A stretch of DNA of 64,000 nucleotides from an uncultured Erythrobacter sp. (GCA_913055155.1 CAJXJR010000001.1:124001-188000); one strand, 5' to 3'; positions 45,083 through 55,171 are shown, numbered from the stretch's first letter. The notes: generated by a model from the sequence alone, not told the origin. Made by a program: numbers and translations.

Positions 45083-46246
<1,164 letters not shown>

Positions 46247-46403
46247 ACTTTCCTACTTTGGAGCATGACGGCATGGGCCGGACATGATTGTCTCGTCGCC
46301 AGACCGTGCGCCTTCCATGCCGTGCGCCAAGGGGCTAGGATTCTTGCTCCAGGACAGTGCTCCATGTGCTCCACATTAGATGGATTCGACGAGGTTCCCT
46401 GAC

Positions 46404-47516
46404 ATGCCCGACCAGATCTACATCCAGCCGCTGACCTTCGTGCCTGGCCCGCAAGCCGTGGAAGGCGAGGCCGTGCGGCTTGCCGGCGGCATGGTCTATG
46501 CCCGCGAATTCGTCGTCATGCTGCGGCGCGACGGGCAGGTGATCGAGCGGCACGTTGCGACAAAGTCCACCATCGACGACTTGTTGGCGACCCTGCCCGA
46601 AGAGATCGGCGCGGAAGGCGAGGCGCAGTGGACGAACCTGCGCATGGCGCACCCGCCGCTGGAACTGGGCGCGCGCACCGTGCGGCTGGACCAGCCGCAG
46701 GTGATGGGCATCCTCAACGTCACGCCCGACAGCTTTTCCGACGGCGGCGAATTCATGGACAATCCCGACGCCATGCAGAAGCAGGCTGCGGCCATGCACG
46801 AGGCCGGAGCCGCGATCATCGATATCGGCGGGGAAAGCACCCGGCCCGGTGCGAAAGAGGTGTGGGAAGGCGAGGAGATCAAGCGCGTCGAGCCTGCCAT
46901 CGCGCATTGCGTGGGCATGGGCGCGGCGGTCAGCGTGGATACCCGCCGCCCGGCGGTGATGGAGGCGGCGCTGGAGGCGGGCGCGCACATCATCAACGAC
47001 GTATCCGCCTTGCGTTACGATCCGCGCAGCCTGCAATTCGCCGCCTCGTCAGACGCGCCGGTCATCCTGATGCACGCGCCGGGCACGGGGGAGGACCTGC
47101 ATGCCGATCCCGACTATACCAACGTGGTGTTCGACGTGTTCGACTTCCTGCGAGACGCGCGCGACAAGGCCATCGAAGCGGGGGTTCCGCGAGAGAAGAT
47201 CGTGCTCGATCCCGGCATCGGCTTCGGCAAGTCGCTGGCCGATAACCTCGCGCTGCTGAACGCGCTGCCGTTGTTCCACGCGCTGGGCCAGCCGCTACTG
47301 CTGGGCGCCAGCCGCAAGCGCATGATCGGCGCGCTGTCGAACGAGGTGCCCGCGCACCAGCGGCTGGGCGGATCGCTGGCGATCGCGCAGCTGGGCATGG
47401 ATGCAGGGGTGCAGCTGCTGCGCGTGCACGACGTGTTCGAAACGGTGCAGGCGCGCAACGTGTGGCGGGGCCTGCGCGATGCAGCGCTGACGGACTTTGC
47501 CTTGCTGGCTGACTAG
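46404..47516 (+). CDS. folP: Dihydropteroate synthase
   Basis: A 370-residue FolP that joins pABA to dihydropterin pyrophosphate in folate synthesis. The TIM barrel carries GILNVTPDSFSDGG, IDIGGESTRPGA, INDVSALRYD, VLDPGIGFGKS and GASRKRMIG, the sulfonamide-target residues included. An N-terminal extension of about 100 residues precedes the barrel, as in other sphingomonads. The ATG at 46404 is favoured; another in-frame ATG lies at 46380. It stands alone after ccrM and converges with a lipoprotein gene. Confidence 0.95.
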   Translation: MPDQIYIQPLTFVPGPQAVEGEAVRLAGGMVYAREFVVMLRRDGQVIERHVATKSTIDDLLATLPEEIGAEGEAQWTNLRMAHPPLELGARTVRLDQPQVMGILNVTPDSFSDGGEFMDNPDAMQKQAAAMHEAGAAIIDIGGESTRPGAKEVWEGEEIKRVEPAIAHCVGMGAAVSVDTRRPAVMEAALEAGAHIINDVSALRYDPRSLQFAASSDAPVILMHAPGTGEDLHADPDYTNVVFDVFDFLRDARDKAIEAGVPREKIVLDPGIGFGKSLADNLALLNALPLFHALGQPLLLGASRKRMIGALSNEVPAHQRLGGSLAIAQLGMDAGVQLLRVHDVFETVQARNVWRGLRDAALTDFALLAD

Positions 47517-47537
47517 CCTGCCGCCGGGGCTGGCGGA

Positions 47538-48152
47538 CTATTCGTCCGGAAAACGCAGGCTGTCGCGAACCTGGGCCAGCGCTTCTGCCCCGATGTGGCT
47601 ATCGGCCTGGTTGCGTTCCACCAACAGCAGGGTTCGCCCGGCTACCGGCAGGAAGGTGTAGTTCAGCATGGTGCCGCCGCGCGGCGTTTCCAGCTTGAAC
47701 CCCTCATGCCCGCGCACGGTGGCGGGTTCCACGTTCATGCTGTCGTCGACTTGGTCGAAAATGGCCTCGCCATAGGTGTCGATCGGTCGTTCGAGAAAGG
47801 CGAGGGCAAAACCGATCTCCTGCTCGGCGGTGCATCCGCCGTCGTCGGCTTCGTTTTCATAGGAGCAGGCCGTATCGCCGAGATTGTCGAGCAATTCGGT
47901 CGGCAGGAACTTTACTGCGAACACGCTCTCTTCGAAGTCGGGGGGCAATGGCAGGCTGATTTCGGCGCGGGTCAGCACGCCTGTATCGTAGGCATAATGC
48001 ACCGGGCCCAGCGTATCCTCCTGCATGGGATCGGCAGAGGCTTCGGCGGTTATGGCCGGCGGGGGGCTGCCCTCCTGCTCGGGCTCCTCCTGCGCGCAGG
48101 CGCACAGGGCCAGGCACAGGGCAATGCAAGCCGTGGCACGATGTCTCCTCAT
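47538..48152 (-). CDS. Hypothetical lipoprotein
   Basis: A 204-residue protein with signal peptide TACIALCLALCAC and lipobox LCAC near residue 19, an acidic low-complexity linker (QEEPEQEGSPPP), and a folded domain with two cysteine-bearing segments (TACSYENEADDGGCT) that could form a disulfide. No family is recognised and no catalytic motif is visible. It lies 82 bases upstream of the end of the regulator gene on the same strand, but is preceded by that gene's 3' end, so cotranscription is possible. Confidence 0.75.
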   Translation of the reverse strand: MRRHRATACIALCLALCACAQEEPEQEGSPPPAITAEASADPMQEDTLGPVHYAYDTGVLTRAEISLPLPPDFEESVFAVKFLPTELLDNLGDTACSYENEADDGGCTAEQEIGFALAFLERPIDTYGEAIFDQVDDSMNVEPATVRGHEGFKLETPRGGTMLNYTFLPVAGRTLLLVERNQADSHIGAEALAQVRDSLRFPDE

Positions 48153-48234
48153 GCTGGAAAAGCGCGCAAGAGGCGCTTGGGTTCCATGAGAAAAGGCAAG
48201 GTTGCGATTTGCCGGAGTGCAGCCGTTCCGGCGC

Positions 48235-49656
48235 TCAGGCCGCGTTGTCGATGCCGAGGTCGGACAGCTTGCGGTAAAGTGTCGACCTGCCGATGCCCAG
48301 CCGCCGCGCCACTTCGGTCATCCGGCCGCGATAGTGGCCGATGGCAAGGCGGATCACGTCGGCCTCGATCTCTTCCAGCGGGCGCAGGTTGCCGTCTTCG
48401 GTGTAGAGCATGACGCCTGCACTATCGCGCATCGGGCCGCCCCGGGTAGGCTCGTTTTCGCCCACGATCTCGCGCAGCTGCGGGAAATCCTCGGCGGTCA
48501 GCGCATCGCCGTCACAGAACACCGCGGCCCGGAACAGCACGGCCTGCAACTGGCGCACGTTGCCCGGCCATTCGAAGGCACCAAGCAGGCGCAGCGCGTC
48601 GGAGGTGATGCCCAGCGGGCGCAACCCCGGCTGCTGGCCGATCTGGTGGAGGAAATAGCGGGTGAGCGCGCCGATATCGCGATCCCGCTCGCGAAGGGGC
48701 GGCAGGGTGATCGACGTGCGCGAGAGCAGTTCCAGCAACTCGGCGCGGAAATGGCCGGTGGCCACCATGTCGGCCAGCGGCAGGTTGCTCGCCGCGATCA
48801 CGCGCACATCCACCTTGAAGCCGTATTGCGCGCCCAGCGGCTTTACGCTGCCGCTATCGAGCACGGTGACCAGCCGGTCCTGCGTATCGAGCGATAGGCG
48901 ATCGATCTCGTCCAGCACCAGCGTGCCTCCGTCGCAATGCTGGAAGGCGCCGGCCTGCTGGTCGAAAGCGCCGGGGAAGGCGCCCTTCTCGTGCCCGAAC
49001 AGCTGCGAATCGAGGCTGTTGGCGGAAACCCCGGCGATGTTGATCATGCGGAAGGCGGTCTTGGCGCGGGGACTGGCGGCGTGCATCGCGCGGACCAGCA
49101 TTTCCTTGCCCGTGCCGCTTTCGCCTTCGATGAGCACGTGGCCGTGCCCCCGCGCAGCCTTGGCCGCCTTCGCCAGGGCGTCGCGAAAGCTCGGCGCGGT
49201 GCCGACCATGGCATCGAAATCGAGCCGGGCGGGCATCTTCTCCGACAACGGTGTCAGTTCGTCCTGCGGCGTTTCGCGCGTGGTGGCGTTGCGCAGCGCC
49301 TGCATCAGCCGGTCGGGCGAGACGGGCTTCACGAGGTAGTCGGTCGCGCCGGCACGCATGGCCTCCACCGCCAGCTGCGGACTGGTGTTGGCGGTCAGCA
49401 TCAGGATCGGCAGGGCGGGGCGGCGATCCTTCAGTTCGGCGATCAGTTCGCAGGCCCGATCGCCCGGCACGGCCTGGTCGAGGATGATGGCCGACAGCTG
49501 CATGCCTTGCCGCGTGCCCAGCGTGGCAATGGCCTTTTCCGAATCGTCCACCGCCAGCGTGCGCCAGCCTTCCCGTCCAGCAAGCGCACTGACCAGCCGG
49601 CACTGCGCCGGTTCCTTGTCGATAAGCATCAGCAGCCGCTGTTCGGGCTCTACCAT
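48235..49656 (-). CDS. NtrC-type response regulator with altered GAFTGA motif
   Basis: A 473-residue regulator with a receiver domain (phospho-acceptor D60 in AIILDQAVPG, lysine in YLVKPVSP), a central AAA+ domain with Walker A GESGTGKE at 178-185 and Walker B LVLDEI near 246-251, and a Fis-type helix-turn-helix (MTEVARRLGIGRSTLYRKL). The loop that touches sigma-54 reads GAFPGA (225-230) instead of GAFTGA. That threonine is normally required for sigma-54 activation, so this protein may work differently. No kinase gene is adjacent. Family position is similar to alphaproteobacterial polar-development regulators but not assigned. Confidence 0.92.
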   Translation of the reverse strand: MVEPEQRLLMLIDKEPAQCRLVSALAGREGWRTLAVDDSEKAIATLGTRQGMQLSAIILDQAVPGDRACELIAELKDRRPALPILMLTANTSPQLAVEAMRAGATDYLVKPVSPDRLMQALRNATTRETPQDELTPLSEKMPARLDFDAMVGTAPSFRDALAKAAKAARGHGHVLIEGESGTGKEMLVRAMHAASPRAKTAFRMINIAGVSANSLDSQLFGHEKGAFPGAFDQQAGAFQHCDGGTLVLDEIDRLSLDTQDRLVTVLDSGSVKPLGAQYGFKVDVRVIAASNLPLADMVATGHFRAELLELLSRTSITLPPLRERDRDIGALTRYFLHQIGQQPGLRPLGITSDALRLLGAFEWPGNVRQLQAVLFRAAVFCDGDALTAEDFPQLREIVGENEPTRGGPMRDSAGVMLYTEDGNLRPLEEIEADVIRLAIGHYRGRMTEVARRLGIGRSTLYRKLSDLGIDNAA

Positions 49657-49726
49657 ATGCGCGATTCCCCTAGGTCCGGCGACAGGCCGGATCTCGAATA
49701 ATCGGGGTAGCAGCACGGGGTAAAGA

Positions 49727-49743
49727 GCCCATTAAGGCTCATA
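49727..49743. promoter_or_regulatory. Small inverted repeat in the regulator/pnt gap
   Basis: GAGCC-CATTAA-GGCTC forms a five-pair palindrome in the 182-base space between the divergent NtrC-type regulator and the aa3 subunit IV-like gene. It may be an operator or chance; nothing else is distinctive in this gap. Confidence 0.25.
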
Positions 49744-49838
49744 TTTCGCATCTCGCCGGCGCGGCGGCACTTGAGCAGTCGGGGAAGCGGCGATAGGAAG
49801 TTCGGCAACCGACAAAAACGCCAAAGGGAAGGCATGAA

Positions 49839-49961
49839 ATGAGCAATCCGCAAGACATGAAGGCGGCCACGAGCACTTACGAGAGCTTCATCAGCGCGCT
49901 GAAGTGGACTGTGCCGCTGCTGGCAATCCTGACATTCATTATAATCCTGATCATCTCCTGA
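49839..49961 (+). CDS. aa3-type cytochrome c oxidase subunit IV-like peptide
   Basis: A 40-residue peptide: an N-terminal amphipathic segment (QDMKAATSTYESFISALKW) and one membrane helix (TVPLLAILTFIIILIIS). This pattern, with the Y-x2-F-x4-K-W core, matches the small bacterial aa3 oxidase subunit IV family. AAGGGAAGG precedes the ATG. It lies 16 bases before pntAA and is likely cotranscribed with it, an association seen elsewhere in sphingomonads. It may stabilise an oxidase or associate with the transhydrogenase. Confidence 0.8.
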   Translation: MSNPQDMKAATSTYESFISALKWTVPLLAILTFIIILIIS

Positions 49962-49977
49962 CGCACCGGCCGGGGGG

Positions 49978-51090
49978 ATGAAAATTGCGGTCCTGAAGGA
50001 ACGCGCCGCGGGCGAGACCCGCGTCGCTGCCACGCCCGAGACGGTCAAGAAGCTTGCCTGCCTGGGCGCCACGTTGGCAGTGGAGGAAGGCGCGGGAGAC
50101 AGCGCCGCGATTTCCGATTTCGACTATAGCGATGCCGGTGCCGAAGTCGGCCCGGTCGCCAAGGTAGTAGCCGATGCCGACATCGTGATGGGCGTGCAGG
50201 CGCCCGATGTCGCGCTGCTTTCCGGCGCAAGACCTGGTGCATGGGTGGCCGCCACCTTCGATCCCTTCATGCAGAAGGACCGCGTGGAAGCCTATGCCAA
50301 GGCGGGGCTGGAAGCGCTGGCGATGGAATTCATGCCGCGCATCACCCGCGCGCAGAGCATGGACGTGCTGTCCAGCCAGTCTAACCTGGCAGGCTACAAG
50401 GCCGTGATTTCCGCAGCGGACCTCTATGGCCGCGCCTTCCCGATGATGATGACGGCGGCGGGAACGATTTCCGCTGCCAAGGTCTTCGTGATGGGCGTGG
50501 GCGTTGCCGGCCTGCAGGCGATTGCCACGGCCAAGCGCCTTGGCGCGCAGGTTTCCGCCACCGACGTGCGACCCGAAACCGCCGAGCAGATCAAGAGCCT
50601 GGGCGGCAAGCCTGTGTTTGCAGAAGGGCTGGAAGCCTCGGGCGAGGGCGGGTACGCCGCCGAACTGACCGACGAGCAGAAGGCCGCGCAGGCGGAAATG
50701 GTCTCCGCCCATATCGCCAAGCAGGATATCGTCATCACCACCGCGCTAATTCCGGGCCGCGCCGCACCGCGCCTCGTATCCGACGCGCAGATCGCTACGA
50801 TGAAGCAAGGCAGCGTGATCTTCGACCTGGCTGTGGCGCAAGGCGGAAACGTGGAAGGCAGCGTGGCCGACCAGGTGGTCGAGAAGCACGGCGTCTCGAT
50901 CATGGGCTTTTCCAATACGCCTGCGCACCTGCCCGCTGACGCCAGCGCATTGTTCAGCCGCAACCTGTTCAATTTCCTCAGCGCCTTCTGGGACAAGGAA
51001 GCGAACAAGCCGGTGCTCGACGAGGAAATCGGCGACGCCATCCGGCTGACCAAGGGCGGTGAAGTAGTGAACGCGAGGCTGAACGCATGA
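49978..51090 (+). CDS. pntAA: NAD(P) transhydrogenase subunit alpha part 1
   Basis: A 370-residue soluble NAD(H)-binding domain I of the proton-translocating transhydrogenase. It has the alanine-dehydrogenase-like opening MKIAVLKERAAGETRVA, the Rossmann loop VMGVGVAGLQAIATAKRLGA and the mobile-loop region; RAAPRLVSDAQIATM follows. The membrane part that is fused in E. coli PntA is encoded separately by pntAB, giving the three-gene alphaproteobacterial form. It overlaps the next small gene by four bases. Confidence 0.95.
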   Translation: MKIAVLKERAAGETRVAATPETVKKLACLGATLAVEEGAGDSAAISDFDYSDAGAEVGPVAKVVADADIVMGVQAPDVALLSGARPGAWVAATFDPFMQKDRVEAYAKAGLEALAMEFMPRITRAQSMDVLSSQSNLAGYKAVISAADLYGRAFPMMMTAAGTISAAKVFVMGVGVAGLQAIATAKRLGAQVSATDVRPETAEQIKSLGGKPVFAEGLEASGEGGYAAELTDEQKAAQAEMVSAHIAKQDIVITTALIPGRAAPRLVSDAQIATMKQGSVIFDLAVAQGGNVEGSVADQVVEKHGVSIMGFSNTPAHLPADASALFSRNLFNFLSAFWDKEANKPVLDEEIGDAIRLTKGGEVVNARLNA

Positions 51091-51233
51091 GATGGTTCAA
51101 CAGCCTTCCGCAGGGCGCCAAGGTCCTTGTTCTGTTCCTTGTGGTGGTTGTCGCTTCAGCCATTTTCTTGCGGGGCGGTACCATCATCGGCGAGGCCCTG
51201 GCCGACACATCCTATGCGGATGAGGGGGAATAA
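51087..51233 (+). CDS. Small membrane protein between pntAA and pntAB
   Basis: A 48-residue peptide with one membrane helix (VLVLFLVVVVASAIFL) and a soluble C-terminal tail GEALADTSYADEGE. It begins at the ATGA overlap with pntAA and its TAA overlaps the pntAB ATG by one base, so it is translationally coupled to both. That tight placement argues strongly that it is real. I know no function; an assembly or stability subunit of the transhydrogenase is a reasonable guess. Confidence 0.72.
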   Translation: MRWFNSLPQGAKVLVLFLVVVVASAIFLRGGTIIGEALADTSYADEGE

Positions 51234-51514
51234 TGGACTTCATATCAATCCTCTCGATCTTCGTGCTGGCGTGTTTCGTCGGCTACTACGTCGTCTGGTC
51301 GGTTACGCCCGCGCTGCACACGCCGCTGATGGCGGTGACCAATGCCATTTCCTCCGTCATCATCGTGGGCGGCCTGATCGCGGCGGCTGAGGCCGGCAGC
51401 GACGTGGCCAAGTGGCTGGGGCTGAGCGCGGTGGTGCTGGCCAGCGTCAACATCTTCGGCGGCTTTGCCGTGACCGAGCGGATGCTGGCCATGTACAAGA
51501 AGAAGGATAAGTGA
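51233..51514 (+). CDS. pntAB: NAD(P) transhydrogenase subunit alpha part 2
   Basis: A 93-residue membrane protein with three helices (SIFVLACFVGYYVVW, MAVTNAISSVIIVGGLI, LSAVVLASVNIFGGFAV). It equals the membrane portion of PntA. TPALHTPLMAVTNAIS and NIFGGFAVTERML are family signatures. Together with PntB it forms the proton channel that drives hydride transfer from NADH to NADP+. It sits between the small membrane protein and pntB with base-sharing overlaps. Confidence 0.95.
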   Translation: MDFISILSIFVLACFVGYYVVWSVTPALHTPLMAVTNAISSVIIVGGLIAAAEAGSDVAKWLGLSAVVLASVNIFGGFAVTERMLAMYKKKDK

Positions 51515-51516
51515 GC

Positions 51517-52980
51517 ATGCTGTCCTTCCTCGCTCCTGCTGCCGACGCAGCAGCCGCGCATGGCCCGGTAAACCCCTGGGTCGCGCTGGCCTACCTCGTT
51601 GCCGGCGTGTTCTTCATCCTCGCGCTGCGCGGGCTTTCCAGCCCTGCCACCAGCCGCGCGGGTAACCGCAACGGCATGATCGGCATGGCCATCGCGGTCG
51701 TCACCACGCTGGTGACGCATGACATTGCCAATATCGTGGAGATCGGGATCGCCATCTTCCTGGGCGGCATCATCGGCGTCACCATCGCTCGGCGTGTGGC
51801 CATGACGGCGATGCCGGAACTGGTGGCTGCCTTCCACTCGCTGGTCGGCCTTGCCGCGGTGCTGGTGGGCCTTGCCGCGTGGCTCAACCCCGGTGCTTTC
51901 GGGATTACCGATGCCACGGGGCAGATCCTCGTTGCCAGCCGCGTGGAACTAGGCCTTGGCATCGCCATCGGTGCGATCACCTTCTCCGGCTCGGTAATCG
52001 CCTTCCTCAAGCTTTCCGGCAAGATGAGCGGTTCGCCCATCCTCCTGCCGATGCGCCATGTCATCAACCTTGGCACCCTGCTGGCCATCATCGGCCTTGT
52101 CGTGGCCTATGCCATGTCGGGCGCGGGCGGTGCGGGTGAGGGAATGCTGGTGGTGTGGATCACGCTTGCAGCCTTCATCATCGGTTTCCTGCTCATCATT
52201 CCCATCGGCGGTGCGGACATGCCCGTCGTGGTGTCCATGCTGAACTCCTATTCGGGCTGGGCTGCTGCGGCGATGGGCTTCACGCTGGGCAACACGGCGA
52301 TGATCATCACCGGCGCGCTGGTAGGCTCTTCGGGCGCGATCCTCAGCTACATCATGTGCCGCGCGATGAACCGCAGCTTCATCAGCGTGATTGCCGGTGG
52401 CTTTGGCGCGGATGACAGCGGCGGTGCGGGGGGCGAACTACGCGAACAGCGCCCCTACAAGCAGGGCAGCGCAGCCGATGCGGCCTATATGCTGGAACAG
52501 GCCGAGAAGGTCATCATCATCCCCGGCTACGGCATGGCCGTGGCGCAGGCGCAGCACGCCCTGCGCGAGATGGCGGACCTGCTGGAAGAGCGCGGCGTGG
52601 AAGTGAAATATGCCATCCACCCCGTCGCCGGGCGCATGCCGGGGCACATGAACGTGCTGCTGGCAGAGGCCAGCGTGGAATACGACAAGGTGTTCGAGCT
52701 GGAGGATATCAACTCCGAGTTCGCGCAGGCCGACGTTGCCTTCATCATCGGCGCCAACGACGTGGTGAACCCGGCCGCCAAGACCGACAAGTCCAGCCCC
52801 ATCTACGGCATGCCGGTGTTCGACGTGGACAAGGCCAAGCAGGTCTTCTTTATCAAGCGTTCCATGGGCGGTGTGGGCTATGCCGGCGTCGATAACGACG
52901 TGTTCTACATGGACCAGACCATGATGCTGCTGTCCGATGCCAAGAAGATGGTCGAGGAAATCGTCAAGGCGCTGGACTAG
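51517..52980 (+). CDS. pntB: NAD(P) transhydrogenase subunit beta
   Basis: A 487-residue PntB. The N-terminal membrane domain has about nine helices, including the proton-path segment HSLVGLAAVLVGLAAWL. The C-terminal domain III binds NADP(H): VIIIPGYGMAVAQAQ, HPVAGRMPGHMNVLLAEA and IIGANDVVNPAAKTD. ATG 51517 is preferred to GTG 51511 because AAGGAT lies at a better distance. It ends the pnt operon. No strong terminator follows within 150 bases. Confidence 0.96.
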   Translation: MLSFLAPAADAAAAHGPVNPWVALAYLVAGVFFILALRGLSSPATSRAGNRNGMIGMAIAVVTTLVTHDIANIVEIGIAIFLGGIIGVTIARRVAMTAMPELVAAFHSLVGLAAVLVGLAAWLNPGAFGITDATGQILVASRVELGLGIAIGAITFSGSVIAFLKLSGKMSGSPILLPMRHVINLGTLLAIIGLVVAYAMSGAGGAGEGMLVVWITLAAFIIGFLLIIPIGGADMPVVVSMLNSYSGWAAAAMGFTLGNTAMIITGALVGSSGAILSYIMCRAMNRSFISVIAGGFGADDSGGAGGELREQRPYKQGSAADAAYMLEQAEKVIIIPGYGMAVAQAQHALREMADLLEERGVEVKYAIHPVAGRMPGHMNVLLAEASVEYDKVFELEDINSEFAQADVAFIIGANDVVNPAAKTDKSSPIYGMPVFDVDKAKQVFFIKRSMGGVGYAGVDNDVFYMDQTMMLLSDAKKMVEEIVKALD

Positions 52981-53062
52981 GTTCGCTTCACAAACCTTTC
53001 GGAATTAACCCTTTTCTTCGACAGGTTGAGCGCGAGGCGAGTGGATTTCGCGACGAGTTGAT

Positions 53063-53090
53063 TTGACACTGCCCACCCAGCCGACATGAT
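53063..53090 (+). promoter_or_regulatory. Possible sigma-70 promoter of the subtilase gene
   Basis: A consensus -35 box TTGACA (53063-53068) is followed after 16 bases by CATGAT (53085-53090), which matches four of six -10 positions. It lies 47 bases before the subtilase ATG at 53137. The gap 52981-53136 holds no gene. Confidence 0.4.
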
Positions 53091-53136
53091 GCCTCTTGCC
53101 CGATTGGGGGTCGCATCAAACTTGGACTGGGGACTT

Positions 53137-54288
53137 ATGAAATTCGTGAAAGCACTTGCACTGGCCGGCGTTGCCGTAACCGTCGCCGTCAGCGCACCGG
53201 CACTGGCGCAGCGTGGCGGAGTTCAGGCCGACGGACCGATTGCAGGCCAGTACATCTGCGTGTTCGACAGCAACGTCGTGCGCCGGGGCCAGGTCACGGC
53301 TGCTGCCAACCGAGCAGCCAATGCCGGCGGCGGGCAGGTGCTCTTCACCTACCAGAACTCGATCAATGGCTTTGCCCTCCGCGCCTCGGAGCGCGGCATT
53401 GCCAACATGCAGCGCGCCAATCCGTTCATCTCCTACTGCGTGCAGGACGAAGTCGTTTCGCTCGCACCTCCTCCGGGCCGCGGTCCGGGTGGGGGCGGCG
53501 GTGGCGGCGGCGGTGCCGATCCGCAGTCAACACCCTGGGGCATCGACCGCGTGGGCGGTTTTGTCGACGCCTCGAACTTCACCCGCCGGGCCTGGGTGCT
53601 CGACAGCGGCATCGATCTCGACCACCCGGACCTGAACGTGGACACCGGGCGCAGCCGTGATTTCACCGGCAGCCGCAAGGGTGCCGAGGACGAGAACGGC
53701 CACGGCACGCACGTCGCGGGTACGATTGCGGCGATCGATAACAGCATCGGCGTGGTCGGCGTGGCAGCCGGGGCCCCGGTGGTGGCCGTGCGCGTGCTCA
53801 ACCGCCGTGGCAGCGGTTCCTATTCGGGTATCATCGCCGGTGTCGACTATGTCGCGGGCGCAGCTTCGCCCGGCGATGTGGCCAACATGAGCCTTGGCGG
53901 CGGCGCGAATACGGCGCTGAACGACGCAGTGGAAGCAGCCGCGCAGGCTGGCATCCACATGGTGGTGGCTGCCGGGAACGACGGGGCGGATTCGTCGAAC
54001 TACTCGCCCGCCAGCGCAAGCGGCAGCCGCGTCTACACGATCAGTGCAATCGACCAGAACGACAACCTCACCAGCTGGTCCAACTATGGTGCGCCGGTGG
54101 ACTGGGCGGAGCCGGGCCTGTCGATCCCCTCCACCTGGAAGGATGGCGGCTACAACACCATCAGCGGCACCTCGATGGCGGCTCCGCATGCAGCCGGCGT
54201 GTTGCTGGCTACCGGCGGCACGCTGCGGGTGGATGGCTATGCCGGAGCCGACCGCGACAACCAGCCGGACCCGATTGGCACGCGTTGA
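53137..54288 (+). CDS. Secreted S8 family serine peptidase (subtilase)
   Basis: A 383-residue secreted subtilisin. A signal peptide (LALAGVAVTVAVSAPALAQ) precedes an I9-like propeptide domain (YICVFDSNVV to CVQDEVVSL), a polyglycine linker at about 110-125, then the catalytic domain with aspartate in VLDSGIDLDHPDL, histidine in NGHGTHVAGTI and serine in GTSMAAPHAAGVLLA near 346. The active site is complete, so an active extracellular or periplasmic protease is expected. It is monocistronic and preceded by a plausible promoter. Confidence 0.93.
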   Translation: MKFVKALALAGVAVTVAVSAPALAQRGGVQADGPIAGQYICVFDSNVVRRGQVTAAANRAANAGGGQVLFTYQNSINGFALRASERGIANMQRANPFISYCVQDEVVSLAPPPGRGPGGGGGGGGGADPQSTPWGIDRVGGFVDASNFTRRAWVLDSGIDLDHPDLNVDTGRSRDFTGSRKGAEDENGHGTHVAGTIAAIDNSIGVVGVAAGAPVVAVRVLNRRGSGSYSGIIAGVDYVAGAASPGDVANMSLGGGANTALNDAVEAAAQAGIHMVVAAGNDGADSSNYSPASASGSRVYTISAIDQNDNLTSWSNYGAPVDWAEPGLSIPSTWKDGGYNTISGTSMAAPHAAGVLLATGGTLRVDGYAGADRDNQPDPIGTR

Positions 54289-54396
54289 TCCGCTGACCAA
54301 TTGCCTCTCCCCCGGAACCCGCCATGCCCATGGCTCGTTTCGGGGGGGCGGTACGGCGTCAGGTGATCGTACCGCATCACATGGGGGCATAGTAAT

Positions 54397-55089
54397 TTGC
54401 GCAAGCTTGGCCTGATTGGTGGAATGAGCTGGGTTTCCACCCGCACCTATTACGATCGCATCAATCGCCTGGTGCAGCGCGAGGTCGGCCCGCCTGCTTC
54501 AGCGCCGATGCTGATCGAAAGCCTCGACTTCTCGCGCATCTATCGCTTGCAGGGCGAGGAGGACTGGCAGCGCGCCGCCGATGTCATCGCCGACAGCGCC
54601 CAGCGACTGACCGACGCGGGGGCGGAGATGATCGCGATCGGCGCCAATTCGATGCACAAGGTCTATCGCGAGGTCGAGACGCGGGTGACAACGCCGATCC
54701 TGCACATCGCCGAATGCGTGGGTGCGAAGATGAAGCAGGACGGTATCGAACGTGCCGCGCTGATCGGCACGCGCAACGTGATGACCGAAAGCTTCTATCG
54801 CCGCCGCCTTGTCTCGCACGGGGTAGACCTGCTGCCGCCCGACATGAACAACGTAGAGGAACTGGACCGGATCATCTACGACGAGCTGATGGTGGGCAAG
54901 GCCAGCAAGGACGCGCAGCGGTCCCTGCGCTCGATGTTCACCAACCTGCAGAAGGACGGCGCGCAGGCGGTGATCCTGGCCTGCACCGAGCTGGAACTGG
55001 TGGTGGACGTGGATGCCAACGTGCTGCCCATCTACGATTGCACTGCGATCCATGCCGATGCCGCCGCGCGGTGGATTATCGGCGGATAA
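54397..55089 (+). CDS. Aspartate/glutamate racemase family protein, first catalytic position altered
   Basis: A 230-residue protein of the YgeA/RacX branch of amino-acid racemases, with opening KLGLIGGMSWVSTRTYY. The second catalytic cysteine is present (C196 in LACTELEL). At the first site the family normally has Thr or Cys before the N-T-M-H core; here it is IGANSMHKV with alanine at position 83. The enzyme may be monofunctional, use another residue, or catalyse a related isomerase or hydrolase step. Start TTG, preceded by GGGGG. It stands before dgt on the same strand. Confidence 0.86.
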   Translation: MRKLGLIGGMSWVSTRTYYDRINRLVQREVGPPASAPMLIESLDFSRIYRLQGEEDWQRAADVIADSAQRLTDAGAEMIAIGANSMHKVYREVETRVTTPILHIAECVGAKMKQDGIERAALIGTRNVMTESFYRRRLVSHGVDLLPPDMNNVEELDRIIYDELMVGKASKDAQRSLRSMFTNLQKDGAQAVILACTELELVVDVDANVLPIYDCTAIHADAAARWIIGG

Positions 55090-55171
55090 TCGGCGACGAA
55101 TGGCCGCATATTCGCGGCGTTCGCGCGCTGTTCCCGTTGCCTGCCTCGCCGCGAGACCCTAGCGAAGCGGC

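Noticed and set aside
46255-46400. Possible regulatory repeats (GCTCCA) between ccrM and folP
   Set aside because: The six-base repeats are too short and irregular to support an operator, and no terminator or promoter is clear.
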